From NCBI GenBank assembly GCA_964532995.1, contig CAZHJN010000001.1, forward strand, positions 35,173-99,172: a stretch of DNA of 64,000 nt, given 5' to 3'. The DNA comes from DTJG01 sp964532995 (lineage in GTDB: Bacteria > Ratteibacteria > UBA8468 > B48-G9 > DTJG01). Within the stretch, counting starts at the first letter, position 1. The number at the start of each line of letters is the position of its first letter. Shown here one piece after another: positions 17,814 through 26,919 of the stretch. The notes under the pieces were generated by a model. It saw only the letters and a program-made list of their open reading frames with translations. It had not been told where the DNA came from and searched no databases. A program made the position numbers and the translations under genes.

Positions 17814-19061
17814 TCAATCCTTTTTATATTTTTGAACACAGAGACAGATATTGTGTCCTCCGAAACCAAATGAATTTGACAGTGAATATTCAATATCACA
17901 TTTCCTTGCAACATTCGGAACATAGTCAAGGTCACATTCAGGATCTGGCACTTCATAATTTATGGTTGGAGGAACAATACCATAATACATTGTAAGTATT
18001 GTGTTGATAAATTCAACAGCACCAGTAGCGCCAAGAAGATGACCTAACATTGACTTGTTTGAACTGATCGGAACCCTGTACGCATGTTCTCCCAGAACCT
18101 TTTTTATGGCAAGGGTTTCACTTCTATCATTCAGTTGGGTGGATGTTCCATGCGCATTAATATATTTCACCTGTTCTGGCAGTATACCGGCATCTTCAAG
18201 TGCGAATTTCATGCAGAGAAAAGGACCTGTACCTGACGGATCAGGTGCGGTTATATGGTAAGCATCACAGCTCATACCGTATCCTGCCATTTTTGCATAA
18301 ATACGGGCTCCCCTTGCCATTGCATGTTCCAGACTTTCCATAACAACAATACCGCTACCCTCCCCCATTACAAATCCATCCCTGTTCGCGTCAAAGGGAC
18401 GACTTGCTTTCTCTGGTTCGTCATTTCTTTCTGACAATGCTTTCATTGAACAGAATCCGGCAAGTCCAAGAGGCGTTATGCATGATTCTGTTCCACCCGT
18501 AATTACAACATCCATCTTGCCTGTGCGAACAAGTTCACATGCAACAGATATCGCATGTGCGCCGGAAGCGCAGGCACTGACTGTGGCAAAATTAGGTCCT
18601 TTCAATCCAAAAGTTATCGCCACCTGTCCTGCCGCCATATCCGGAATAAGCATTGGTATCAATAAAGGCGAAACTTTTGAAGGACCTGCGTTAAGCAGAG
18701 AAGAATGCTGTTGTTCTATAATCCTGAGTCCACCAATACCAGCACCTATTATCACTCCTATTCTGTCCTTATCCTCGTTTTCAAAAGAAATCCCACTGTC
18801 TGAAATAGCTTCATGAGCGGCTTTTATCGCAAACTGAACAAACCTGTCCATTCTTCTTGCAATTTTTTTATCTATCACATCAAGTGTGAAATCCTTTACT
18901 TCAGCGGCAATTTTTGTTGAAAAACCCGAAGCGTCAAAATCTGTAATCAGACCCACCCCACTTTTGCCTTCGCAAAGATTCTTCCAGGTTGATGGAAGAT
19001 TATTGCCAACAGGTGTAACCAGTCCCATTCCTGTTATAACAACATCTCTTGTCTCTTTCAT
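17814..19061 (-). CDS. fabF: 3-oxoacyl-ACP synthase II (FabF)
   Basis: Condenses malonyl-ACP with acyl-ACP during chain elongation. The 415 residues carry the Cys-His-His triad: cysteine in VSACASGAHAIS, histidine in NAHGTSTQLND and histidine in NKSMLGHLLGATGAVE. The protein also shows the terminal NSFGFGGHN. Its start overlaps the acpP stop by 1 nt, so enzyme and carrier are coupled. Confidence 0.97.
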   Translation of the reverse strand: MKETRDVVITGMGLVTPVGNNLPSTWKNLCEGKSGVGLITDFDASGFSTKIAAEVKDFTLDVIDKKIARRMDRFVQFAIKAAHEAISDSGISFENEDKDRIGVIIGAGIGGLRIIEQQHSSLLNAGPSKVSPLLIPMLIPDMAAGQVAITFGLKGPNFATVSACASGAHAISVACELVRTGKMDVVITGGTESCITPLGLAGFCSMKALSERNDEPEKASRPFDANRDGFVMGEGSGIVVMESLEHAMARGARIYAKMAGYGMSCDAYHITAPDPSGTGPFLCMKFALEDAGILPEQVKYINAHGTSTQLNDRSETLAIKKVLGEHAYRVPISSNKSMLGHLLGATGAVEFINTILTMYYGIVPPTINYEVPDPECDLDYVPNVARKCDIEYSLSNSFGFGGHNICLCVQKYKKD

Positions 19062-19312
19062 TACTGTTTATCTTTTGTTTTTTCTTCAAGATACTTTATC
19101 GTGTCTCCGACTGTTCTGATTTTTTCTGCATCCTCATCAGGAATTTCCACACCAAACTTCTCCTCAAAATCCATAACCAGCTCAACTGTATCGAGGGAAT
19201 CTGCTCCAAGATCATCAACAAAAGAAGCATTTTCAACAACAGCACTTTCCTCAACCTGAAGTTTTTCCATAACAATACTCTTTACCTTTTTTTCAATCTC
19301 ACTTCTTTCCAT
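19061..19312 (-). CDS. acpP: Acyl carrier protein
   Basis: Small acidic four-helix carrier of growing acyl chains, 83 residues. The phosphopantetheine-accepting serine lies in LGADSLDTVEL at about residues 35-45. Its position between fabG and fabF is the classic fab-cluster order. Confidence 0.98.
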   Translation of the reverse strand: MERSEIEKKVKSIVMEKLQVEESAVVENASFVDDLGADSLDTVELVMDFEEKFGVEIPDEDAEKIRTVGDTIKYLEEKTKDKQ

Positions 19313-19341
19313 TTAACCTCCCCGTGTTTGCAATAAATTCT

Positions 19342-20079
19342 TCACATTACCAATCCACCATCAACGCGAAAAACCTGTCCTGTAATATACGATGCTCTAT
19401 CTGAGGCAAGGAACATAACAAGTTCTGCAACATCGTCAGGTGTACCAAACTTACCCAGAGGAATCTTTTCAAGTACCTGATTTTTTATTTTTTCAGGGAT
19501 TTTTTCGGTCATTGGAGTTTGAATATAACCCGGCGCCACAGCGTTAACAGTAACACCGAATCTCGCAAATTCCCTCGCACATGTTTTTGTCATCGCAATC
19601 ATCCCCGCCTTTGAAGCAGAGTAGTTTACCTGTCCTATATTACCTATCTGTCCTATAACTGAAGCTATATTAACAATTCTTCCAGACTTTTGAGGCCACA
19701 TGGCCTGGGCAGTAATTTTACTACACAAAAAGGATCCCTTCAAATTTACCTCAATAACCCTATCCCAATCCTCTTCCTTCATACGCAGGATCAAAGCATC
19801 TCTTGTGATACCCGCATTATTAACCAGAACATCAACTCTTTTGAATTCCGATAGTACCTTTTTCAATGCTTCTTCTATACTGGCACTTTTTGTTATATCA
19901 ACCTCGTCACTGATAATCTGTCCGTTGATTTTGAGTGATTCCTTAACTGAATCAGGTTTCACAACATCCCACAATACAAGATTTGCACCTTCCCTGCCAA
20001 ATTTTTCAGCCATTGCTCTTCCTATGCCACCGGCAGCACCAGTTATAATCACAACTCTGTCATTGAATTCGCCCATCAT
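19342..20079 (-). CDS. fabG: 3-oxoacyl-ACP reductase (FabG)
   Basis: NADPH-dependent short-chain dehydrogenase that reduces 3-oxoacyl-ACP. The 245 residues show the nucleotide-binding GAAGGIGRA, the NNAG motif, the catalytic serine before YSASKAG (Tyr and Lys) and the C-terminal ITGQVFRVDGGLVM typical of FabG. It overlaps fabD by 4 nt and is followed after 29 nt by acpP. Confidence 0.96.
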   Translation of the reverse strand: MMGEFNDRVVIITGAAGGIGRAMAEKFGREGANLVLWDVVKPDSVKESLKINGQIISDEVDITKSASIEEALKKVLSEFKRVDVLVNNAGITRDALILRMKEEDWDRVIEVNLKGSFLCSKITAQAMWPQKSGRIVNIASVIGQIGNIGQVNYSASKAGMIAMTKTCAREFARFGVTVNAVAPGYIQTPMTEKIPEKIKNQVLEKIPLGKFGTPDDVAELVMFLASDRASYITGQVFRVDGGLVM

Positions 20080-21026
20080 TCCTCCTGATTTGAAGTTATT
20101 AACTTCATAATTTCTTTTGCTTGCTCAAGTGAAGCCATATCTTCAATACTGGCAACATTTGTTTCCGGTGAAATTTTTTTAATCAGTCCAGAGAGGACTT
20201 TTTTGGGACCAAGCTCAAAAATAAAATTCACGCCGGCTTTCACTGACTCAATCGTTTTGGTCCACTGCACAGAAGATACAATCTGTTCTTTCAGAACCCG
20301 TTTCACATCAGACGCTTTTAAAACAGGTTCTCCGTTGCAGTTTGCATAAACAGGAAACACACAATCTGAAACATTCATTCTGTCAATTTCTTCTGCAAGA
20401 AATTCTGCGGCAGATTGCATCAGCGGGGTGTGAAATGCTCCTGATACATTCAAGGGAATATTCTTAACCCTGTTTGATTCACACCACTGAATAAAAGATT
20501 TAACAGTATCCTTAGATCCACCCACCACAATCTGTCCTGGGCCGTTTATATTTGAAATGTAAATACCATCATACAAATTTGTTATAGTCTTGACCTCATC
20601 AAACGTTTTTCCGAGTACAGCAACCATTGTTCCAGGATTCTTTATCGTTGCATCTTTCATGAACTTTGCTCTTTTCGTAACAAGAACAAATGCATCTTCA
20701 AGGGAAAAAGCCTCAGCGCATGTAAATGCACTGTATTCACCCAAACTGTGCCCTGCCGCAAATGAAGGTACCTTTGAAAACTCCTGCTGAAAAACCTTCC
20801 AGCAAGCAAAATTTACCGCAAATACACAAACCTGGCATATCTCGGTTTCTGTGAGTTTTTCAATTGGTCCATTGAAACAAAAATTCGCAATATCAAACCC
20901 ACAAATTTTGCTCCCGGTTTCAAATATTTTTCTCACCATTTCATAATTTTCATAAAACTGTTTTCCCATTCCCACGTACTGTGAGCCCTGTCCCGGAAAA
21001 ACCACACCAATTCTTTTCTCAACCAT
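20076..21026 (-). CDS. fabD: Malonyl-CoA:ACP transacylase (FabD)
   Basis: Loads malonate onto ACP. The 316 residues have the N-terminal VFPGQGSQYVGMGK, the nucleophile elbow GHSLGEYSAF with the active serine, and GAFHTPLM carrying the catalytic histidine. It overlaps fabH upstream by 8 nt and fabG downstream by 4 nt. Confidence 0.97.
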   Translation of the reverse strand: MVEKRIGVVFPGQGSQYVGMGKQFYENYEMVRKIFETGSKICGFDIANFCFNGPIEKLTETEICQVCVFAVNFACWKVFQQEFSKVPSFAAGHSLGEYSAFTCAEAFSLEDAFVLVTKRAKFMKDATIKNPGTMVAVLGKTFDEVKTITNLYDGIYISNINGPGQIVVGGSKDTVKSFIQWCESNRVKNIPLNVSGAFHTPLMQSAAEFLAEEIDRMNVSDCVFPVYANCNGEPVLKASDVKRVLKEQIVSSVQWTKTIESVKAGVNFIFELGPKKVLSGLIKKISPETNVASIEDMASLEQAKEIMKLITSNQEE

Positions 21027-22008
21027 TTTTACCCCATCTTATAAGATTTGCTGCCCATGTAAGACCGGCTCCAAATGAAACCATACATATAAGATCGCCT
21101 TTTTTAATTTTTTTCGTTTTTACCGCTTCATCAAGAGCCACACCAACAGAAGCCGCTGACATATTTCCATATTTCTCAATATTAAGAAACACCCTGTCCA
21201 TGGAAACATCTATCATCTTTGCAACACCCTGAATAATACGAATATTTGCCTGGTGCGGAATAACAAGTGAAATATCCTGCACCTTAATTCCATTTCTATC
21301 AAGTATGTTCTTCACCGATTCTCCCATTGCATTTACTGCGATTCTAAAAAGGGCTGAACCCTCCATTCTCATAAAATGCATCCTTTTTTCAACGGTTTCA
21401 TGCGTGGCAGGCATTCTCGAACCACCCGCTGGAACATAAAGAAGATTTCCATATTTACCTGAAGCTCCAAGATAGGTATCAAGAATCCCCGTACTATCTT
21501 CTGTTTTTGAAATTATCGCTGCAGCGGCTCCATCTCCAAGCAAAACACATGTTGACCGGTCAGTATAATCAGTAACCCTGCTCATGCATTCAGCAGCAAC
21601 AACAAGTATTTTATTGTATCTGCCCCCATTAACCAGATTTCTTGCAACTTCAAGCCCATAAATGAAACCGGAACAGGCAGCTGAAAGATCAAAACATGGA
21701 ACATTTTCTATCCCAAGATTATTCTGGATGATACAGGCCGTGGATGGAAATATCATATCTGCGGTTATTGTTGCGCAGATAATCATATCAATCTGACTTG
21801 AATCAATGCCTGCATCCTCGATTGCCCTTCTGGCAGCCTCAGTACCAAGGTCAGAAGTGGCTTTTTCCGGAGGACATATTCTTCTCTCTTTTATGCCGGT
21901 CCTTGTTATGATCCACTCATCTGATGTATCAACCATTTTTTCAAGATCAGCATTTGTTAAAATCTTTTCTGGAACATAAGATCCAACACCTATAATGTTT
22001 GAACCCAT
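21019..22008 (-). CDS. fabH: 3-oxoacyl-ACP synthase III (FabH)
   Basis: Starts fatty-acid synthesis by joining acyl-CoA to malonyl-ACP. The 329 residues contain the Cys-His-Asn triad: Cys in FDLSAACSGFIYGLE, His in VIPHQANIRII and Asn in IEKYGNMSAAS, plus the TSDEWIITRTGIKERR N-terminal motif. It overlaps the plsX end by 19 nt, the conserved plsX-fabH-fabD-fabG order. Confidence 0.97.
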   Translation of the reverse strand: MGSNIIGVGSYVPEKILTNADLEKMVDTSDEWIITRTGIKERRICPPEKATSDLGTEAARRAIEDAGIDSSQIDMIICATITADMIFPSTACIIQNNLGIENVPCFDLSAACSGFIYGLEVARNLVNGGRYNKILVVAAECMSRVTDYTDRSTCVLLGDGAAAAIISKTEDSTGILDTYLGASGKYGNLLYVPAGGSRMPATHETVEKRMHFMRMEGSALFRIAVNAMGESVKNILDRNGIKVQDISLVIPHQANIRIIQGVAKMIDVSMDRVFLNIEKYGNMSAASVGVALDEAVKTKKIKKGDLICMVSFGAGLTWAANLIRWGKNG

Positions 22009-23000
22009 TTTTCCCTCTGTCCCTTCAGTTTTTCAATAAATGAACTGTTTGTAATTTTCTCTCCGAGCTGAAGAGCATTACATATAGCTCGCGGAGATGA
22101 TCTACCATGACCTATAATCACTATTCCATCAACACCGAGCAAAACACCACCCCCATAGTCAGCATAATCGGTTTTTCTTGTGTACCTTCTGATGGAACCT
22201 TTTGCGATCAAAAAGCCAATCTTACCTGCAACTGACCTGTTTATTTCCCGAAACATTATGTTTTTGAAAGCCCTGCCAATTCCCTCACAAACCTTAAGAA
22301 CAATATTCCCTGAGAAACCATCAGTAATAATGACATCCGCCTTACCTGTAAACAGCTCATGCCCTTCTATATTACCAATAAAATTTATTTCATTTTTCTC
22401 GGAAAGCTTCTTATAAACAATCTGTCTGATTTCGTCGCCCTTACCGGGTTCTTCACCAATATTCAAAAGACCTGTGGATGGATTTTCTATTCCAAGAACA
22501 TATTTCGCATAAAGATTTCCCATGATCGCATACTGATAAAGGTTAATCGGTTTAGATGAAACATTAGCTCCAACATCAAGGAAAAGAGTAATTCGATCTT
22601 TCAAATTTGGCAGGTGCACGCATATTGCAGGTCTGTCTATGCCTTCAATGAGGCCGAGTTCAGCAATTGCGATTGACACAAAAAGAGCGGTATTGCCCGC
22701 ACTGAATGCAACATCAACCTGCCTGTTTTTGAGCATCTGGATAACCTTGTGCATTGTGGTATCTTTGTTTCTAAAAATAGCAAGGGATAATTTCGTATCC
22801 ATCGGTATGTAACCATCACAATAAACCAGTTTAAAACCGGGAATATCATCATACCTTTCAGTTTGCTTCAGCTTCTCTTCCGGACAGACGCAGGTAATTT
22901 CTGCCCCGTCCTTATTGTTTTCCACAAATATACGAATTCCCCTGATAACCGCCGCAGGAGCATGATCCCCGCCCATACCATCAATAGCGATTCTGACCAT
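21990..23000 (-). CDS. plsX: Phosphate acyltransferase PlsX
   Basis: Makes acyl-phosphate from acyl-ACP as the first step of phospholipid synthesis with PlsY. The 336 residues start RIAIDGMGGDHAP and include FSAGNTAL, DVGANV and GFSGNIVLK, all typical. Its partner plsY is in the other large operon at 41785. The start touches the rpmF stop (1-nt overlap), the common rpmF-plsX-fab order. Confidence 0.97.
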   Translation of the reverse strand: MVRIAIDGMGGDHAPAAVIRGIRIFVENNKDGAEITCVCPEEKLKQTERYDDIPGFKLVYCDGYIPMDTKLSLAIFRNKDTTMHKVIQMLKNRQVDVAFSAGNTALFVSIAIAELGLIEGIDRPAICVHLPNLKDRITLFLDVGANVSSKPINLYQYAIMGNLYAKYVLGIENPSTGLLNIGEEPGKGDEIRQIVYKKLSEKNEINFIGNIEGHELFTGKADVIITDGFSGNIVLKVCEGIGRAFKNIMFREINRSVAGKIGFLIAKGSIRRYTRKTDYADYGGGVLLGVDGIVIIGHGRSSPRAICNALQLGEKITNSSFIEKLKGQREKWVQTL

Positions 23001-23200
23001 TATTTTTTGGGTTGTTTCTCTTTGATCTTTTTTGCTATGACAAGTTTACCATTGTAATAACCACATTCCATACAAACCCTGTGTGGTAGTTTCATTGCAC
23101 CGCAGTTTGAACATGGTACAAGACCCGGAAGTAAAACCCTCTTATTATTTTTTCTTCTGGCATCCCTTCTGCTATTACTATGACGTCTTGAAGTGGTCAT
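23000..23200 (-). CDS. rpmF: Ribosomal protein L32
   Basis: Small 50S protein, 66 residues, with the arginine-rich RRHSNSRRDARRKNN start and two CxxC pairs (CSNC and CMEC) that make a zinc ribbon, so this is the zinc-containing form. It is joined to plsX as in many bacteria. Confidence 0.97.
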   Translation of the reverse strand: MTTSRRHSNSRRDARRKNNKRVLLPGLVPCSNCGAMKLPHRVCMECGYYNGKLVIAKKIKEKQPKK

Positions 23201-23215
23201 TCATTCTCCTTGTTA

Positions 23216-23734
23216 TTATCTGGACTGATTCTTTTCTCTCAATTTTTTCGCAACAAGTTCCGGTACAAATTTTTCAACCGGACCATTCAATTTTGCAATC
23301 TCCTTAACTGCAGAAGAACTCAAATAAAGATATTCCTCCCTTGGTGTAAGAAAAATTGTCTCGATCCTGGGAAGAAGTTTTCTGTTGGTCAGAACCATCT
23401 GAAACTCATAGTCAAAATCTGAAACGGCTCTCAATCCTCGAATTACAAGATATATCCCCTTTTTTTCAAGATAGTCAACAAGCAATCCATCAAAATAATC
23501 AATAATAATGTCCTGTCTGTTTCCAAAAATACCCCTGAGCATATCCATCCGTTCTCTGAAAGAAAACAGAGGTTTCTTTGCCGGATGATGTGTCACACTC
23601 ACTATCAGGATATCAATGAATTTCAAACTTCTCTCAATGATATCAATGTGGCCATTGGTCACGGGATCAAAACTACCCGGATATACTGCCAGCCGTTCCT
23701 TCCTTTTTATAAATCTGTATTCTCGCTGAACCAT
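23216..23734 (-). CDS. coaD: Phosphopantetheine adenylyltransferase (CoaD)
   Basis: Makes dephospho-CoA from 4'-phosphopantetheine. The core starts LAVYPGSFDPVTNGHIDI with the TxGH nucleotidyl-transfer motif and ends with the LYLSSSAVKEIA motif. The only ATG in frame (23734) adds 14 residues before the usual beginning and makes a 62-nt overlap with rsmD. The rsmD-coaD pairing is conserved in many genomes. The exact start is uncertain. Confidence 0.95.
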   Translation of the reverse strand: MVQREYRFIKRKERLAVYPGSFDPVTNGHIDIIERSLKFIDILIVSVTHHPAKKPLFSFRERMDMLRGIFGNRQDIIIDYFDGLLVDYLEKKGIYLVIRGLRAVSDFDYEFQMVLTNRKLLPRIETIFLTPREEYLYLSSSAVKEIAKLNGPVEKFVPELVAKKLREKNQSR

Positions 23735-24254
23735 AGATCTTTTCCTTTATCAATCTGAAACCAGAAATCATTGAGGTTTCAGAAACATTAATGGTCTTTC
23801 CTGTTTCAATGATAAAAAGACCACTATCTGCAAGAATTTCATATGATCCTGAAAAAACTTTTTTCAATCCTGACAGATTGAACTCATAAGGAGGATCTGA
23901 AAATATGATATCAAACCTGCAACCTGCAGTATGAAGTTTTTTAAGAGCTGATTTAACATCCATTCTCATCACTTTGATACTATCTTCCAGATTCAGTATC
24001 CTCGCATTTTTTTTAATAAGATTTACAGCAAGTAAGGAATTATCAACAAATATTACTGATCTTGCTCCACGGCTCAGTGCCTCAAAACCTAAAGCTCCTG
24101 TCCCTGCAAAAATCTCAAGTACACGACTATCCTTGATGTAATTGCAAATCATATCAAAAACTGCTTCACGCACAATATTTCGAGTTGGTCTTAAACCTGA
24201 TGTTTTCCTGTAAAATAAAACCCTGCCCCTGAGAAAACCGCCTGTCAACCTCAT
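23673..24254 (-). CDS. rsmD: 16S rRNA guanine-N2 methyltransferase RsmD
   Basis: SAM-dependent methylase of G966 in 16S rRNA. From the ATG at 24254 the product is 193 residues (MRLTGGFLRGRV...), with the SAM motif LEIFAGTGALGFEALSRG and the catalytic DPPYEF. An upstream ATG at 24287 would add 11 non-conserved residues inside secF. The shorter start gives a 4-nt ATGA overlap with the secF stop and is preferred. It overlaps coaD by 62 nt. Confidence 0.94.
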   Translation of the reverse strand: MRLTGGFLRGRVLFYRKTSGLRPTRNIVREAVFDMICNYIKDSRVLEIFAGTGALGFEALSRGARSVIFVDNSLLAVNLIKKNARILNLEDSIKVMRMDVKSALKKLHTAGCRFDIIFSDPPYEFNLSGLKKVFSGSYEILADSGLFIIETGKTINVSETSMISGFRLIKEKIYGSARIQIYKKEGTAGSISG

Positions 24255-25141
24255 AACCTGAATCTTAAAGCAAACTTTTTCTGCCAATCAATAAGAATAG
24301 CAGAAGCAATGAATATCGAGGAATAAGTTCCAAAGAAAAATCCAAATAGAAGCGTATACGCAAAATTTTTGAGCGGTTCTCCACCAAAAATTAACAGAAG
24401 CAAATCAACAAATATCACGGTTAAAACAGTTAGAATTGTTCTGCTTAAGGTTTCATTAATTGATTGATTGAACAATTCAGGATAATTTTTAGAATGGGTC
24501 TTTCTCAGATTTTCCCTGATTCGGTCAAAAATAACAATGGTATCATTAACAGAATAACCTGCAATTGTAAGAAGCGCAGCTATGATTGTGCTATCTATAA
24601 TCCTTTTTGATATTGCAAGAATAGCAATAACTACCAGCAGATCATGAAAAATTGCGATTGTGGCGCACACAGCAAAATGGAATTCAAACCTTATTGTAAG
24701 ATAGAGCAAAATTCCTATCAGTCCTGTAAAAAACGCTATCAGCGCTCTTTTCCTCAATGTCACACTCATTGAAGGCGATATCACGGATTTTGCTTCTACC
24801 TGAATATTCTCTTTTCCAAAACCTGACTCAATAGCTGAAAGTATCCTGTCTGAAGTATTGGGAGGCGACTTAATTATAAATTCATTTCGTTGAGTTCCAA
24901 TTTCCTGAACAGTTATCTCGGATATTCCAAGATTTTTCAATTGATTTCTCACCATCGCAACAGAACTCTGTGAAGTAAGTTTAATCTGAATCATATCCCC
25001 GCCAATAAAATCGATCCCAAAGTTCGCTTTTCCTCTAATACCAAAAATTATCATACCAACCAGAATCAAAACAAAAGAAAACAGATAAGCCCATCTTCTT
25101 TTCCCTATAAAATCAAAGTGTGGATTTTTTATAAGCTCCAT
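24251..25141 (-). CDS. secF: Protein-export membrane protein SecF
   Basis: Partner of SecD in proton-driven completion of protein export. The 296 residues contain six predicted spans, the N-terminal RRWAYLFSFVLILVG helix, the FGIDFIGGDMIQI periplasmic motif and the C-terminal membrane block with YSVNDTIVIFDRIREN. It follows secD by 1 nt. Confidence 0.96.
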   Translation of the reverse strand: MELIKNPHFDFIGKRRWAYLFSFVLILVGMIIFGIRGKANFGIDFIGGDMIQIKLTSQSSVAMVRNQLKNLGISEITVQEIGTQRNEFIIKSPPNTSDRILSAIESGFGKENIQVEAKSVISPSMSVTLRKRALIAFFTGLIGILLYLTIRFEFHFAVCATIAIFHDLLVVIAILAISKRIIDSTIIAALLTIAGYSVNDTIVIFDRIRENLRKTHSKNYPELFNQSINETLSRTILTVLTVIFVDLLLLIFGGEPLKNFAYTLLFGFFFGTYSSIFIASAILIDWQKKFALRFRL

Positions 25142-25142
25142 T

Positions 25143-26468
25143 TTATATCCTTATCTTTTCAAGACTTCGATTGGCAACAATAAAATCTACAATCGCTTTC
25201 GTCGCAAACACCGCTGTAAAAAGGTTTGCAATAATACCGACAGAAAGTGTCAAACCAAAACCTTTCACAGAACCCTCTCCGAGAAAGAAAAGTATTGATC
25301 CTGTTATGATTGTGGTAATGTTTGAGTCAAGTATTGCGGACCACGCACGATGATAACCGGATTCTATGGCTGCCTTTGCTGACTTCCCCTGGCGGAGTTC
25401 CTCTCTTATCCTTTCAAAAATCAGTATGTTTGCGTCAACAGCCATACCGCAGGTTAAAGCAATCCCGGCAATACCCGGAAGAGTTAACACGCCTTTGAAC
25501 ATTGCCATAAAGGAAAGCAGGATTAAAAGGTTTATTGCCATTGCAAGATCTGCAAGTAAACCGAAAATATAGTAATAAACAATCATGAAAATCACAACCA
25601 CAATGATTCCATACAGAGCCGCTTTTAACGATTTTTCAATATATTCTCTTCCAAGGGTTGGACCCACAATCTGTTGATATATGATATTGACTTTCGCGGG
25701 AAGAGCACCGGCACGCAACACAATTACGAGTTCCTTAGCTTCTGTCATTGTAAAATCGCCTGATATCTGACCTCTACCATCAGGAATTCTATCTCTTATT
25801 ACAGGTGCGGATTTCACCACGCCATCAAGAACAATGGCAAGTCTTCTACCGATATTTTCACCTGTAACAGTTGCAAACTTACCGGCACCTTCTTTATTGA
25901 GAACAAAATTGACCTCAGGAAAACCGGAATTCCCGTATCCGACAAAGGCATCACTTAATCCAGCACCTGTAAGTTCTGGTTGTCTCTTAACAAGGATTGG
26001 ACTTGTTTCTCTTGTAATCCCTCGTTCATCTTTTTGGTGCATGTAAAGAACCTCATAATCCCTCAGTATTTCGCTTTCTCCTTTTAAAGCATCTGTAAGT
26101 TTCCTGGAATCCTCTTCAACCAGGCGAAATTCAAGAAGTGCGGTTTTTCCTATAATGTCAATTGCCCGTTGTGTATCTTTTATACCGGGCAGATCCACGA
26201 TAATCCGATTAACACCCTCTTTCTGGATAACAGGTTCACTCACACCGAGCCCATCAACTCTGTTTCTTATAATTTCCAGTGCTCTCTGAGTAACATCAGA
26301 CATTGATTTTTCGCCTTCGGGTGGCTGCTCAACCTCCAGTACAATATGAACCCCTCCCTGAAGATCAAGTCCTCTTTTAATTTTTTTATCAAGCGGATAA
26401 ATTTGCCATATGCAGTAGGCTATGACTGCAACTATGAAACCCACCTTTATATAATGTTTACGCATCAT
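25143..26468 (-). CDS. secD: Protein-export membrane protein SecD
   Basis: RND-type export subunit of 441 residues. An N-terminal helix is followed by the KRGLDLQGGVHIVLEVE motif and a large periplasmic domain (about 30-260). Five more spans follow, including the CGMAVDANILIFERIREEL segment. It is shorter than E. coli SecD, as in most other phyla. The first ATG overlaps the hisI stop by 4 nt; a second ATG follows at once. Confidence 0.96.
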   Translation of the reverse strand: MMRKHYIKVGFIVAVIAYCIWQIYPLDKKIKRGLDLQGGVHIVLEVEQPPEGEKSMSDVTQRALEIIRNRVDGLGVSEPVIQKEGVNRIIVDLPGIKDTQRAIDIIGKTALLEFRLVEEDSRKLTDALKGESEILRDYEVLYMHQKDERGITRETSPILVKRQPELTGAGLSDAFVGYGNSGFPEVNFVLNKEGAGKFATVTGENIGRRLAIVLDGVVKSAPVIRDRIPDGRGQISGDFTMTEAKELVIVLRAGALPAKVNIIYQQIVGPTLGREYIEKSLKAALYGIIVVVIFMIVYYYIFGLLADLAMAINLLILLSFMAMFKGVLTLPGIAGIALTCGMAVDANILIFERIREELRQGKSAKAAIESGYHRAWSAILDSNITTIITGSILFFLGEGSVKGFGLTLSVGIIANLFTAVFATKAIVDFIVANRSLEKIRI

Positions 26469-26839
26469 TTGTACACCTTTTCAGGGTTAAATATTCTTTC
26501 ATCAACAACCTTCAATTCATTTCCATCGATCCTTCTCCAGAAGCAGGAAAAATAACCTTCGTGACAGCATCCACACACCTGTTCAACTATCAACAGAAGC
26601 GCATCCTGATCACAGTCAACCCTTATTTCACGGATTTTCTGGATATGACCTGATGTCTCTCCTTTTTTCCACAGTTTTTTCCTACTTCTGCTCCAGAAGT
26701 GTACAGTACCTGTCTCTATGGACCTTTTTATACTTTCAACGTTCATATAACCAAGCATAAGTACCCTGCCCCCTGTATCCTGTACAATGGCAGGTATAAG
26801 GCCATCTCTGTTGAATTTAAGTTCTTTCAAAATATCCAT
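26465..26839 (-). CDS. hisI: Phosphoribosyl-AMP cyclohydrolase (HisI)
   Basis: Third step of histidine synthesis. From the ATG at 26839 it is 124 residues (MDILKELKFNRDG...). The conserved AIVQDTGGRVLMLGYM, VHFWSRSRKKLWKKGETSG, the metal-binding DCDQDALLL and the zinc cysteines in CGCCHEGYFSCFW are all visible. A longer frame to 26995 would run through the promoter region and is rejected. No other his gene is near; it heads the secDF-fab operon and is not fused to HisE. Confidence 0.94.
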   Translation of the reverse strand: MDILKELKFNRDGLIPAIVQDTGGRVLMLGYMNVESIKRSIETGTVHFWSRSRKKLWKKGETSGHIQKIREIRVDCDQDALLLIVEQVCGCCHEGYFSCFWRRIDGNELKVVDERIFNPEKVYK

Positions 26840-26861
26840 TTTAATATATTCTGATTCTCTA

Positions 26862-26890
26862 TTGAAAAAGCTAACAGAAAATACTATCAT
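26862..26890 (+). promoter_or_regulatory. Candidate promoter for the alkyltransferase-domain gene
   Basis: TTGAAA (26862-26867), 17-nt spacer, TATCAT (26885-26890), about 30 nt before the ATG. Its -10 box overlaps that of the opposing hisI promoter, so the two could interfere. Confidence 0.45.
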
Positions 26891-26909
26891 AAATAACATA
26901 ATATGGCAA
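26881..26909 (-). promoter_or_regulatory. Candidate promoter for hisI-secDF-fab operon
   Basis: Minus-strand TTGCCA (26909-26904), 17-nt spacer, TAGTAT (26886-26881), about 40 nt before the hisI ATG. The -10 elements of the two divergent promoters share bases 26885-26886. Confidence 0.45.
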
Positions 26910-26919
26910 ATAGCTGAAA

